From JAXGXJ01 sp963816155 (GTDB taxonomy: Bacteria; Actinomycetota; Thermoleophilia; RBG-16-64-13), in assembly GCA_963816155.1 (NCBI GenBank), contig CAWFJE010000002.1, positions 186,001-250,000 of the forward strand: a DNA stretch of 64,000 nucleotides. Reading direction: 5' to 3'. The translations under genes were made by a program, and so were the position numbers. Positions 55,150 through 63,752 of the stretch are shown piece after piece (position 1 is the first letter of the stretch; every line of letters starts with the position of its first letter). Under the pieces are notes generated by a model, which was given only the letters and a program-made list of their open reading frames with translations, did no database searches and had not been told where the DNA came from.

Positions 55150-56427
55150 CTACGCCTCCACCCTCTCCACCTCGCCGCCCAAGGAGCGCAGCTTCACTTC
55201 GAGGCGTTCGTAGCCACGATCCACATGATGGATCTCCCGCAGTTCGGTGCAGCCCTCTGCCACCAGACCGGCAAGGGCCAGGGCGGCCCCACCACGCAGG
55301 TCGGGGCAGCGCACGATGGCGCCGGTGAGAGAGCGTCCACCCGTGACCAAGGCATGGTTGCCGTCGACCCTGATGTCGGCTCCCAGACGGATCAGTTCGT
55401 CCACGAAGCCGAACCTCTGCTCGAACACGTTCTCCGTGACCAGGGAGACCCCGCGGGCTACCGAGAGTAGGGTCATCATCTGCGCCTGCAGATCGGTGGG
55501 AAAGCCTGGATACGGAAGCGTGGCCACATCGGCGGCCGTGTAGGTTCGCGGGTCGCCGCTCGCCTTGATGCTGTGGGGAGTCTCCTGGATCTGCACCCCA
55601 ACCGACCGCAGCTTCTGCAGAAACAGCTCAAGCACGTGAGGACTGATACCCGTGACTTCCACTTCGCCCCCGGTGACCGCACCGGCGATGAGAAAGGTAC
55701 CGGCCTCGATGCGGTCGCCTAGCACGGTGTGCTCAGTCGCGTACATCTCCTTGACGCCTGCGATGCGAATGGTGGAACTCCCGGCGCCCTCGATGTTGGC
55801 GCCCATGCTCATGAGAAACTTGCAAAGGTCGACGATCTCGGGCTCCCGAGCCACGTTCTCAAGTACGGTCGCCCCTTCCGCGAGGACCGCGGCCATGAGA
55901 AGGTTCTCCGTCGCACCCACGCTGGGGTAGTCGAGAAAGACGTTTGTGCCACGAAGCCGCTCGGCGCTCACCTCTACGAACCCGTGCTCGGAACTGACCG
56001 TGGCGCCCATGTCGGCCAGCCCCCGCAGGTGGATGTCGATCTTGCGCGGCCCCAGGTTGCAGCCGCCGGGCATAGCCACCCGGGCAGTGCCGAAACGAGC
56101 CACCAACGGACCCATGATCTGAATGGAGGCCCGCATGCGCTGCACCAGCTCGTAAGGGGCTACGTGGGAACGAACCTCCGTGGTATCCACGGTGAGAGTC
56201 TCCTCGGAGAACTCCACGACGGCGCCCAGGTGCTCGAGCACTTCCTTCATGGTGCGCACGTCCTGGATATCAGGCACGTTGTGAAGGACGCTCACACCGG
56301 AGGCGAGCAGAGACGCGGCCATGAGTTTGAGTGCGGAGTTCTTCGCTCCCGACACCGCTACTTGGCCACGCAGCTTCAGCCCGCCCCGGACTACGAGCCG
56401 GGGCTCTGAGGAGTCTGCCGTCACCAA
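55150..56427 (-). CDS. murA: UDP-N-acetylglucosamine 1-carboxyvinyltransferase
   Basis: 425 residues, full length. First committed step of peptidoglycan synthesis: enolpyruvyl transfer from PEP to UDP-GlcNAc. The reactive cysteine is kept in MPGGCNLGPRKIDIHL near residue 119, so the enzyme would be fosfomycin-sensitive in principle. Other motifs: SGAKNSALKLMAASLL near the start and TDLQAQMMTLLSVA. It lies one base after the atpC stop, so it may be transcribed with the ATP synthase operon. Confidence 0.96.
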   Translation of the reverse strand: MVTADSSEPRLVVRGGLKLRGQVAVSGAKNSALKLMAASLLASGVSVLHNVPDIQDVRTMKEVLEHLGAVVEFSEETLTVDTTEVRSHVAPYELVQRMRASIQIMGPLVARFGTARVAMPGGCNLGPRKIDIHLRGLADMGATVSSEHGFVEVSAERLRGTNVFLDYPSVGATENLLMAAVLAEGATVLENVAREPEIVDLCKFLMSMGANIEGAGSSTIRIAGVKEMYATEHTVLGDRIEAGTFLIAGAVTGGEVEVTGISPHVLELFLQKLRSVGVQIQETPHSIKASGDPRTYTAADVATLPYPGFPTDLQAQMMTLLSVARGVSLVTENVFEQRFGFVDELIRLGADIRVDGNHALVTGGRSLTGAIVRCPDLRGGAALALAGLVAEGCTELREIHHVDRGYERLEVKLRSLGGEVERVEA

Positions 56428-56428
56428 A

Positions 56429-56869
56429 CTATGCCAGCTCAGCGACTTTCAGCCGGTTACGAGCCCGGCGTATGGCCAGTTGCTCACGATAGGGATCCAC
56501 TTCTTCCCCTTCCGGCACCGTGCCTTGATGGTACATGTCAAGCCTCTGCGTTGCCCGCTCCAGCGCTCTCTCCACCCGCGGTATGTCTATGGCGTTGGCC
56601 TCTTCAGCTGCGTCGGCGAGGATGATCACCTTGTTGAATTGTACCTTGGCGAAACCATCGGCGACAGCGAAGCTCATCCAGGTCCCGTCGAGATCCAGGA
56701 CCCGCACCCGCCCAATCGCCAAGTGCGCGATGAGGGGCGCGTGTCGAGGCAGGATGCCGATCTCCCCGGTGACCGCGGGGATGACCACCATCTCCACGTC
56801 GCCCTCGAAGACCAGTCCCGTGGGAGCGACCAGTTCGAACCTGAGGTAAGGGCTGCCCTCGTCGGCCAT
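56429..56869 (-). CDS. atpC: ATP synthase F1 epsilon subunit
   Basis: 146 residues: beta-sandwich N-terminus (VAPTGLVFEGDVEMVVIPAV, GILPRHAPLIAHLAIG) and a two-helix C-terminus (RVERALERATQRLDMYHQG, IRRARNRLKVAELA), the part that can inhibit ATP hydrolysis. Last gene of the operon in the usual order, 12 bases after atpD. Confidence 0.95.
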   Translation of the reverse strand: MADEGSPYLRFELVAPTGLVFEGDVEMVVIPAVTGEIGILPRHAPLIAHLAIGRVRVLDLDGTWMSFAVADGFAKVQFNKVIILADAAEEANAIDIPRVERALERATQRLDMYHQGTVPEGEEVDPYREQLAIRRARNRLKVAELA

Positions 56870-56881
56870 CGCCAGCCTCTC

Positions 56882-58321
56882 CTAGACCGCTGCCGTGACT
56901 TCGTCCGCCGCCGCGGCAGCAGCCTGCGAGGCGCGGGCGGTGGCGAGGACGTCGTCGATGCCACCCTGCATACGGAAGGCCTGCTCGGGGAGGTCGTCGT
57001 GCTTGCCCTCGAGGATCTCCTTGAAGCTGCGCACCGTCTCCTTGAGGGGCACGAACTTGCCCGGGATGCCGGTGAACTGCTCGGCCACGAAGAAAGGCTG
57101 CGACAGGAACTGCTGGATCTTGCGGGCGCGCCGTACCGTGACCTTGTCTTCGTCGGACAGCTCGTCCATGCCCAAGATGGCGATGATGTCCTTGAGGTCC
57201 TTGTAGCGCTGCAGGATCTCCTGCACCCTGGTGGCCGTCTCGTAGTGCTCGTCACCGACCACCTGGCGGCTCAGGGCGCGACTGGTGGAGTCCAGCGGGT
57301 CCACGGCCGGGTAGATACCTACCTCCGCGATGGAGCGGCTGAGCACCGTGGTGGCGTCGAGGTGGGCGAAGGTGTTCGCCGGAGCAGGGTCGGTGAGGTC
57401 GTCGGCCGGCACGTAGATGGCCTGCACCGAAGTGACCGACCCCCGCCGCGTGGAGGTGATGCGCTCCTGTAGCTCGCCCATCTCGGAGGTGAGAGTGGGC
57501 TGATAGCCGGCGGCAGAGGGCATGCGGCCCAGAAGGGCAGACACTTCCGACCCCGCCTGCACGAAGCGGAAGATATTGTCGACGAACAGGAGCACGTCTT
57601 GGCCCATGACGTCGCGAAAATACTCGGCCATGGTGAGAGCCGACAGGGCCACGCGCAGACGTGCCCCTGGGGGTTCGTTCATCTGACCGAAGACCATGGC
57701 CGTCTTGCTGATGACGCCGGACTCTGTCATCTCCAGGTAGAGGTCGTTGCCCTCACGCGTGCGTTCGCCAACGCCGCTGAACACCGAGATACCACCGTGG
57801 TGGGTGGCGATGCTGTGGATGAGCTCGAGGATGACGACGGTCTTGCCCACGCCGGCGCCGCCGAACAAGCCTACCTTGCCGCCCTTGACATAAGGCGCGA
57901 GCAGATCGATGACCTTGATACCCGTCTCCAGGATCTCGGTGGTGGGCTCAAGCTCCTCGAAGGTGGGTGCCGGGCGGTGGATGGGCCACTTCTCCACACC
58001 GGCCGAAAGCGGCTCGCCCTCGTCGATAGGCTCACCAAGGAGATTGAACAGTCGCCCCAGTGTTTCCGAACCCACCGGGACGGCGATGGCCTGTCCGGTG
58101 TCGACCACCTCCATGCCCCTCGCCAGACCGTCGGTCGAGTCCATGGCCACGGCCCGGACCTTGTTGTCGCCGAGGTGCTGCTGCACCTCGGCGACCAGAT
58201 GGATGTGACCGGAGGAGGTCTCGGCATCCACTTCGAGCGCATTGTAGATGGCAGGCAGAACTTCGCCGAACTGAACGTCCAGCACCGGCCCAATGATCGC
58301 CACTATCTTGCCCTTGTTCAT
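56882..58321 (-). CDS. atpD: ATP synthase F1 beta subunit
   Basis: 479 residues, catalytic subunit. Walker A GGAGVGKTVVILELIHS near 155, the catalytic glutamate in GVGERTREGNDL, and the DELSDEDK loop near 395. Start ATG 58321 follows a gap of 40 bases after atpG. Confidence 0.98.
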   Translation of the reverse strand: MNKGKIVAIIGPVLDVQFGEVLPAIYNALEVDAETSSGHIHLVAEVQQHLGDNKVRAVAMDSTDGLARGMEVVDTGQAIAVPVGSETLGRLFNLLGEPIDEGEPLSAGVEKWPIHRPAPTFEELEPTTEILETGIKVIDLLAPYVKGGKVGLFGGAGVGKTVVILELIHSIATHHGGISVFSGVGERTREGNDLYLEMTESGVISKTAMVFGQMNEPPGARLRVALSALTMAEYFRDVMGQDVLLFVDNIFRFVQAGSEVSALLGRMPSAAGYQPTLTSEMGELQERITSTRRGSVTSVQAIYVPADDLTDPAPANTFAHLDATTVLSRSIAEVGIYPAVDPLDSTSRALSRQVVGDEHYETATRVQEILQRYKDLKDIIAILGMDELSDEDKVTVRRARKIQQFLSQPFFVAEQFTGIPGKFVPLKETVRSFKEILEGKHDDLPEQAFRMQGGIDDVLATARASQAAAAAADEVTAAV

Positions 58322-58361
58322 CGTGTCTCGTCTCCTCCTTCTCGAGCTCGGCTCGAGCTTC

Positions 58362-59252
58362 CTATCCAGACAGGGCGTCGGCGCCCGCGACCACTTCCAG
58401 GATCTCGTTGGTGATAGACGCCTGCCGCACTCGGTTCATAGCCAGGGTCAGATCGTCGATGATCTCGTTCGCCGCATCGGATGCGTTACGCATGGCCGTC
58501 ATGCGGGCCCCGTGCTCACTCGCGATGCTCTCCAGGAAAGCCCTGAATATAGAGATCTCCACATAGGAGGGCAGAAGCTCGGCCAGTATGACCGCTTCTG
58601 AGGGCTCGAACATGAAGTCCAGGTAGTGAGCGGCGCCTTCCGGAACGAACTCGACGGCCAGTTCTTCCTGGATGGGCAGGATCACCCTATCCACCAGGTC
58701 CTGCTCCATGGCGCTCTTGAACTGGTTGTAGATGATGTGGACACGGTCCGTCTCCCCGTTGCTGTAGCGCATGCTCACCCGGTGGGCAAGCGCTTGGGCG
58801 TCGAGGAAGGCCGTGCGGTCGGTTATATCCGCATAGGTATTGTGCAGCTCGAAGCCCTGGAAGCGCAGGGTGCCTATGCCCTTTCTCCCCACGGGCACCA
58901 GGTGAATGTTCTTGCCCTGGCTCTCGTACTCGCGGTAGCGCTCGACGGCGCGACGCACGACGTTGGAGTTGAAGGCCCCACACATCCCCCGGTCCGCTGT
59001 GACGGGGATGATAGTGACTGTATTCACCTCGGCGTGTTCCCGCACCAGAGGCGACATGCTCACGTCCGCGGGCAGATAGCGGGCGAAGCCCCCTATGAAC
59101 TCGAGCATGTTGTCGGCGTAGGGTCTTGTGGCCTCGATGCGCTGCTGCGCGCGCCGAAGGCGCGCCGCGGCAACCATCTCCATGGCCTTGGTGATCTTTC
59201 TCGTATTCTGCACCGAGATGATGCGCCTGCGGATGTCTTGTTGAGATGCCAT
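58362..59252 (-). CDS. atpG: ATP synthase F1 gamma subunit
   Basis: 296 residues, rotor shaft. N-terminal helix starts RRRIISVQNTRKITKAMEMV, centre with DRGMCGAFNSNVVR, C-terminal helix RMTAMRNASDAANEIIDDLT; all conserved in gamma subunits. Lies between atpA and atpD. Confidence 0.96.
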   Translation of the reverse strand: MASQQDIRRRIISVQNTRKITKAMEMVAAARLRRAQQRIEATRPYADNMLEFIGGFARYLPADVSMSPLVREHAEVNTVTIIPVTADRGMCGAFNSNVVRRAVERYREYESQGKNIHLVPVGRKGIGTLRFQGFELHNTYADITDRTAFLDAQALAHRVSMRYSNGETDRVHIIYNQFKSAMEQDLVDRVILPIQEELAVEFVPEGAAHYLDFMFEPSEAVILAELLPSYVEISIFRAFLESIASEHGARMTAMRNASDAANEIIDDLTLAMNRVRQASITNEILEVVAGADALSG

Positions 59253-59285
59253 ATGATTCTAGTCGTCCAGGTGGGCAGCCATTGC

Positions 59286-60833
59286 TCAGAACGTCATGGC
59301 GGCTGAGGCCAGCTCGCCTCCGATGGAGTCCTTCCAGGTCTCCTTGAAAGTCTCGACGGCCGTTCTCAGAAGGTCCTCGGTCTCCGGCGCAAGATCCTTT
59401 GTTTGGGCTATCAACTCACCGATCTCGGGATGATGGTTCGACAGGTAGTCCCGCAACAGATCGTTGAAGCGGCTGACCTGTGCCACAGGTATGTCGTCCA
59501 AATAGCCTTGGGTGGCCGCAAAGATGATCATCACTTGCTCCTGCACCGGCCAGGGCATGAACTGAGGCTGGTTGAGGGCCTCCACCAGACGTTCACCGCG
59601 GGCGATGGCCCTCTGCGTGTCCTGGTCGAGCTCGGAGCCGAACTTGGCGAAAGCCTCGAGCTCCCGGAATTGGGAGAGGTCGAGGCGCAGGGAGCCGGTA
59701 ACCTTCTTCATGGCCTTGATCTGAGCGTTGCCTCCCACCCTGGACACTGAGATACCGACGTTGATGGCCGGCCTGATACCGGAGTAGAACAGGTCGCTTT
59801 CCAGGAAGATCTGTCCGTCGGTGATGGAGATGACGTTCGTGGGGATGTAACCCGACACGTCTCCGGCCTGAGTCTCGATGACGGGGAGGGCCGTGAGAGA
59901 ACCTCCGCCTTCCTTGTCGCTGAGCTTGCAGGCCCGCTCGAGGAGGCGGCTGTGGAGGTAGAAGATGTCGCCGGGGAACGCTTCGCGGCCCGGGGGACGG
60001 CGCAGCAGCAAGGACATCTGCCGGTAGGCGTCGGCATGCTTGGTGAGGTCGTCGTAGATGCACAGAGCGTGCCGACCTGAATACGTGAAGTACTCGCCCA
60101 TGGCCGCGCCGGCGTAGGGCGCGATGTAGCGCATCGGCGCCGAGGTCGATGCCGAGGCCATGATGACGATGGTGTAGTCCATCGCCCCGTGCTCCTCGAG
60201 CCGCGCCACGAGACCGGCCACGGTGGAAGCCTTCTGGCCGACGGCCACGTAGATGCAGATGACGTCCTGGCCCTTCTGGTTGATGATCGTGTCCAGGGCG
60301 ATGGCGGTCTTGCCGGTGCCGCGGTCCCCGATGATGAGCTCGCGCTGCCCTCGGCCGATGGGGATCATCGAGTCAATGGCCTTGATGCCGGTCTGCAGGG
60401 GCTCCTTCACAGGCTGGCGACCGATGACCCCGGGGGCCTTGAACTCGACCGGCCGGAACTCGATGGTGTCGAGGGAACCCTTGTCGTCCAGCGGCACGCC
60501 CAGAGGGTTGATGACCCGGCCGACAAGCGCTTCACCCACCGGCACCTGGATGACCTTTCCGGTGCGCTTGACCTGGTCGCCCTCCTTGATGAGGGTGTCT
60601 TCCCCCATGAGGACGACGCCGACGCTATCCTCCTCCAGGTTCAGGACCAGCCCCATCACCCCGTGAGGCAATTCGAGCATCTCGGATGCCACCGCGTTCT
60701 CCAAGCCCTGGATCCGGGCCACCCCGTCGCCCACCTGCACGACTGTGCCGACTTCCTGGATGTCTATCCCCGCCTCGTACTGCTTGATGCGGGACTTAAG
60801 GACGCTGGTTATCTCCTCAGGACGCAGCTTCAA
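59286..60833 (-). CDS. atpA: ATP synthase F1 alpha subunit
   Basis: 515 residues. Nucleotide-binding P-loop GDRGTGKTAIALDTI near 169, with PIGRGQRELI before it, and the conserved RPAINVGISVSRVGG. Non-catalytic hexamer partner of beta. It overlaps atpH by 17 bases. Confidence 0.97.
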   Translation of the reverse strand: MKLRPEEITSVLKSRIKQYEAGIDIQEVGTVVQVGDGVARIQGLENAVASEMLELPHGVMGLVLNLEEDSVGVVLMGEDTLIKEGDQVKRTGKVIQVPVGEALVGRVINPLGVPLDDKGSLDTIEFRPVEFKAPGVIGRQPVKEPLQTGIKAIDSMIPIGRGQRELIIGDRGTGKTAIALDTIINQKGQDVICIYVAVGQKASTVAGLVARLEEHGAMDYTIVIMASASTSAPMRYIAPYAGAAMGEYFTYSGRHALCIYDDLTKHADAYRQMSLLLRRPPGREAFPGDIFYLHSRLLERACKLSDKEGGGSLTALPVIETQAGDVSGYIPTNVISITDGQIFLESDLFYSGIRPAINVGISVSRVGGNAQIKAMKKVTGSLRLDLSQFRELEAFAKFGSELDQDTQRAIARGERLVEALNQPQFMPWPVQEQVMIIFAATQGYLDDIPVAQVSRFNDLLRDYLSNHHPEIGELIAQTKDLAPETEDLLRTAVETFKETWKDSIGGELASAAMTF

Positions 60834-61389
60834 CTGAACCCTCCAAGCTAGCCACAGGGCTGATCAACAGTTCGCGGAGACGCTCCAGACGGTGCCGAAC
60901 GGTGGCGTCGGCGATGCGGTCGCCGATGCGCAACTTGAGACCACCGAGGATCTCCTTGTCTACAGTCAACTTGAATTCCACCTTCTTCTGCAGCGAGCTC
61001 TCTATCTTCTCTCTGAGCGTTTGTTCCAAGGCCGGCGTGAGGGGAACCGCCGTCACCACCTCCACATGCACGATGCCTTCCGCCTTCTCGACGAGGTCCA
61101 CAAAGGCTTCGTACACATCGGTCAGTTCGGACTCCCGGCTCTTGTCGACCATCAGCTGCAGAAGATTCCGCATCAGCTCATCCCCGCCCTCGGTGAGTTC
61201 GAGCAGCACCTGCTTCTTGCGGTCGTCCGCGATCTCCTCGGCCGTCATGAACCGGCGCAGCTCCGCGGACTCAGCGAGCGCCTTCACGAAGGCATCCAGG
61301 TCCCTACGGACATCCGCCACCCGGCCCTCCTCTTGGGCGGCCTCATAGAGGGCGGCGGCGTAGACTCGAGATATCTTGCTCTGGCTCAC
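60817..61389 (-). CDS. atpH: ATP synthase F1 delta subunit
   Basis: 190 residues; stalk subunit that joins the b subunit to F1. Family features: SRVYAAALYEAAQEEGRVAD at the start and a C-terminal VDKEILGGLKLRIGDRIADA. 12 bases after atpF and overlapping atpA by 17 bases. Confidence 0.94.
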   Translation of the reverse strand: MSQSKISRVYAAALYEAAQEEGRVADVRRDLDAFVKALAESAELRRFMTAEEIADDRKKQVLLELTEGGDELMRNLLQLMVDKSRESELTDVYEAFVDLVEKAEGIVHVEVVTAVPLTPALEQTLREKIESSLQKKVEFKLTVDKEILGGLKLRIGDRIADATVRHRLERLRELLISPVASLEGSVEAAS

Positions 61390-61401
61390 TCTGGCACTCT
61401 T

Positions 61402-61908
61402 CTAGTTCTCGCTGATCTTGTGCAGGTCGATCCCGTCGATGGCTTCCTGGATAAGGCGGATCTGGTCGTCACCGGAAAGTCCGGTACGAGCCACCCGCTC
61501 GGTAGCCGCGATGGTCAGATCCGCCACCTCAGCTCTGATGCTGTCCAGCGCCTGCCGGGTGTCGCGCTCTATCTGCGAACGCGTCTTGGCCAAGGTCGCG
61601 TCGGCCTGCACCCGTGCCTCCGCAAGGATCTCGGCCTTGTTGGCCTCGCCCAGTTTGCGGGCCCGGTCCAGGATGCTCTCGGCCTCTTGGCGGGCCTCGC
61701 TCAATTGCAGCTTGTAGTTGGCCAGAAGTTCCTGGGCCTCGTCGCGCAGTCGCTCGGCGTCGTGTATGGCCTGGTGGATGTCGTCCTGCCGCCTCTTCTG
61801 CAGAGCCATGAGCGGATTGAAGGCGAACTTGTAGAGCAGTCCGCACAGAGTCAGGAACGTGATCAGGGACCAGATGAACAGCCCTGGGTCTATCTCAAAT
61901 ATTTCCAT
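61402..61908 (-). CDS. atpF: ATP synthase Fo subunit b
   Basis: 168 residues: one N-terminal membrane helix (PGLFIWSLITFLTLCGLLYK) and a long charged coiled-coil stalk. Start ATG 61908, 65 bases after atpE. Confidence 0.94.
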   Translation of the reverse strand: MEIFEIDPGLFIWSLITFLTLCGLLYKFAFNPLMALQKRRQDDIHQAIHDAERLRDEAQELLANYKLQLSEARQEAESILDRARKLGEANKAEILAEARVQADATLAKTRSQIERDTRQALDSIRAEVADLTIAATERVARTGLSGDDQIRLIQEAIDGIDLHKISEN

Positions 61909-61973
61909 GCTTGCTCCCGGCCTCTCCTGCCTTCATACCGCGACCCGCGATGGATCGCGCACGAGTCTGCTTG

Positions 61974-62204
61974 CTAGACGACAAAGAGCAGGATGATGGC
62001 GATGACGAAGGCGTAGAGAGCCAACGCTTCGGTCAGGGCCATACCGATGATGAACACGGTACGGATGTCACCCGAGGCTTCCGGCTGCCTGGCGATGGCT
62101 TCGGTCGCGTGCCCCGTGAGATAGCCGATGCCGATGCCCGGACCGATGGTGGCCAATCCCATGCCGATACCGGCGGCAAGGTTGGCAGCGGTTTGTGGGT
62201 CCAT
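61974..62204 (-). CDS. atpE: ATP synthase Fo subunit c
   Basis: 76 residues, two-helix hairpin with polar loop ARQPEA. The ion-binding carboxylate is the glutamate in MALTEALALYAF. The glutamine and the Ser/Thr next to the glutamate that mark sodium-binding rings are absent, so proton coupling is predicted. ATG 62204 follows GGAGGA; the longer open frame upstream is not subunit-like. Confidence 0.95.
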   Translation of the reverse strand: MDPQTAANLAAGIGMGLATIGPGIGIGYLTGHATEAIARQPEASGDIRTVFIIGMALTEALALYAFVIAIILLFVV

Positions 62205-62235
62205 TACGTGCGTCCTCCTTGATCCAGGGTTGTTG

Positions 62236-63024
62236 CTAGTGACTACCGTAGATGGCGGTCTCGATGTACACGGTGGAAAGCAGCGAGAAGATGTAGGCCT
62301 GTATGAAGGCGACGAACACCTCGAAGGCATACATGATCACGACGAAGAGGAAGGTCGGCACCACGATGAGCCCGGAGAACTCGAGCAGAAGACCGAGCAT
62401 CACCAGGATGATCAGGTGTCCGGCGACCGTATTGGCGAATAGTCGAACGGAGAGCGAGAGCGGCTTGAAGATCGCCCCCATGATCTCCACGGGCACGAAG
62501 AGGACGTTGAGCGGCCGAGCCAAGGACTTGGGTACTCCCGGGGGGGTCATGAATTCCTTGACGTAGCCCTTGCCGTGACTCTTGATCCCCAGGTACTGGG
62601 TCAGGACGAACGTACACATCGCCAGAGCGAAGGTGACGTTGATGTTGGCCGTGGGCGTGTAGGGCTTGAGCGCCATGGGCTTTGGAATCAGCCCGATGAG
62701 GTTGGTGACCATGATGAACGTGAAGAGGGTGAGGATGAAGTAGTAGTACTTCTTGCCCTTCTCACCGATCTGCCCGCACAGATGGCCGGTGGCGAAGCCG
62801 ATGAGGATCTCTGCCACCGTCTGCAGACGGTCGGGCTCTTTCTTGGCTTTCCTGGCCGCCCAGAAGAAGAAGACGAAGACCACGACGGCGCCTACCCAGA
62901 GGTAGATGACCGCGTTGGTGATGGAGAGATCGAACGGCCCTATCTTGGGAATGGGCACGATGGTCTGCACGTTGAGTTCGTGCAGTGCCTCGACGATCTT
63001 GCCACCGGTCTCCTCAGCAGCCAC
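62236..63024 (-). CDS. atpB: ATP synthase Fo subunit a
   Basis: 262 residues with about five to six membrane helices. The essential arginine is in KPLSLSVRLFANTVAGHL near 190, and the final helix pair has FEVFVAFIQAYIFSLLSTVY. Start ATG 63024. Located between the damaged atpI-like gene and atpE. Confidence 0.96.
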   Translation of the reverse strand: MAAEETGGKIVEALHELNVQTIVPIPKIGPFDLSITNAVIYLWVGAVVVFVFFFWAARKAKKEPDRLQTVAEILIGFATGHLCGQIGEKGKKYYYFILTLFTFIMVTNLIGLIPKPMALKPYTPTANINVTFALAMCTFVLTQYLGIKSHGKGYVKEFMTPPGVPKSLARPLNVLFVPVEIMGAIFKPLSLSVRLFANTVAGHLIILVMLGLLLEFSGLIVVPTFLFVVIMYAFEVFVAFIQAYIFSLLSTVYIETAIYGSH

Positions 63025-63034
63025 GGCCGTCTCC

Positions 63035-63356
63035 CTACAGTACGCTGCCCACGCCGGCCGAAGGCGGCGCGCTGCGTCGGTTGTTCATGAGTGAATACAT
63101 CCACACCCCGTTAAGGATGGTGAACACGATCACGAAGGCGAGACAAAGGACAAGCATGTTGAGCGATGTCCACAGCCCGAGCGCGATCAGCACCCCAACC
63201 AGGACCATCAAACGGACGAAGGAACCCGCCGATGGTCACCAGCGGGACCATGGCGAACCTGCGCTCGGCTGCCCACCGGTGGAGGCGGACGGACAGGAGA
63301 TGATAGGCGACGGCGAGAGCGACACCGATGGCCCCAGACACCACCGCCAGTCCCAC
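63035..63356 (-). pseudogene. atpI: ATP synthase I-like membrane protein, frameshifted
   Basis: About 106 residues if one extra base near 63220 is ignored. GTG 63356 has GGAGG five bases upstream. The first half reads GLAVVSGAIGVALAVAYHLL ... MVPLVTIGGF, then must shift frame to continue as VRLMVLVGVLIALGLWTSLN, FVIVFTILNGVWMYSLMN and a stop at 63035: four hydrophobic helices, as in AtpI. As sequenced, the reading frame leaves the hydrophobic pattern and ends early. Either a real mutation or a one-base sequencing error; all other operon genes are intact. Called from hydropathy and position, not from a strong motif. Confidence 0.55.
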
Positions 63357-63404
63357 AGCATCCTCCTGTCCGCGCTTTTGCCCTACCGGGAGCGTCGCTC
63401 CGGA

Positions 63405-63668
63405 TCATCGTCTCCACGAGGACCCTTGGTCCCCTTCGCCCCTGTCTTGAGGCTTCTCGAACAGGGTCCTCATGAGCGAAGCGAATCCCATGACGGCCCC
63501 TACGAAGACCCCGATGACCATGAGCCAGGGCCTAGTGTGGAACCAACCGTCACACAGATGGCCGAGCCACGTGAAGAGCAGTACTGACGCGACAAAGGTG
63601 AACCCTAAGCTACCTGCCTGCGACCAATCTCCCCGCTTGACTGTCCGCTCATGGAACGACACCTGCAT
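63405..63668 (-). CDS. atpZ: AtpZ/AtpI-like small membrane protein of the ATP synthase operon
   Basis: 87 residues from ATG 63668, two membrane helices: SLGFTFVASVLLFTWLGHLC, with DGWFHTRP in between, and WLMVIGVFVGAVMGFASLMR. This is the AtpZ (ATPase gene 1) family, thought to carry magnesium/calcium or assist Fo assembly. The promoter -10 box overlaps this ATG, so translation from that promoter would have to start at GTG 63662, giving 85 residues and an almost leaderless mRNA. First gene of the operon. Confidence 0.82.
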   Translation of the reverse strand: MQVSFHERTVKRGDWSQAGSLGFTFVASVLLFTWLGHLCDGWFHTRPWLMVIGVFVGAVMGFASLMRTLFEKPQDRGEGDQGSSWRR

Positions 63669-63695
63669 TATAGGCAGTGAGAGAGGCAATCGCAA
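63667..63695 (-). promoter_or_regulatory. sigma70-type promoter of the ATP synthase operon
   Basis: Minus strand: -35 TTGCGA (63695-63690), spacer of 17 bases, perfect -10 TATAAT (63672-63667). The region further upstream to 63750 is unusually AT-rich for this genome. The predicted transcript starts about 63660, at or beside the GTG at 63662. Confidence 0.6.
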
Positions 63696-63752
63696 GAGTG
63701 AATATTGCCATATCTCGAAATGATAACGGAATATACATTATCGCCCCCATTT

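Noticed and set aside
61974..62204. Sodium-driven ATP synthase
   Set aside because: The c subunit lacks the glutamine and Ser/Thr residues that mark sodium-binding rings.
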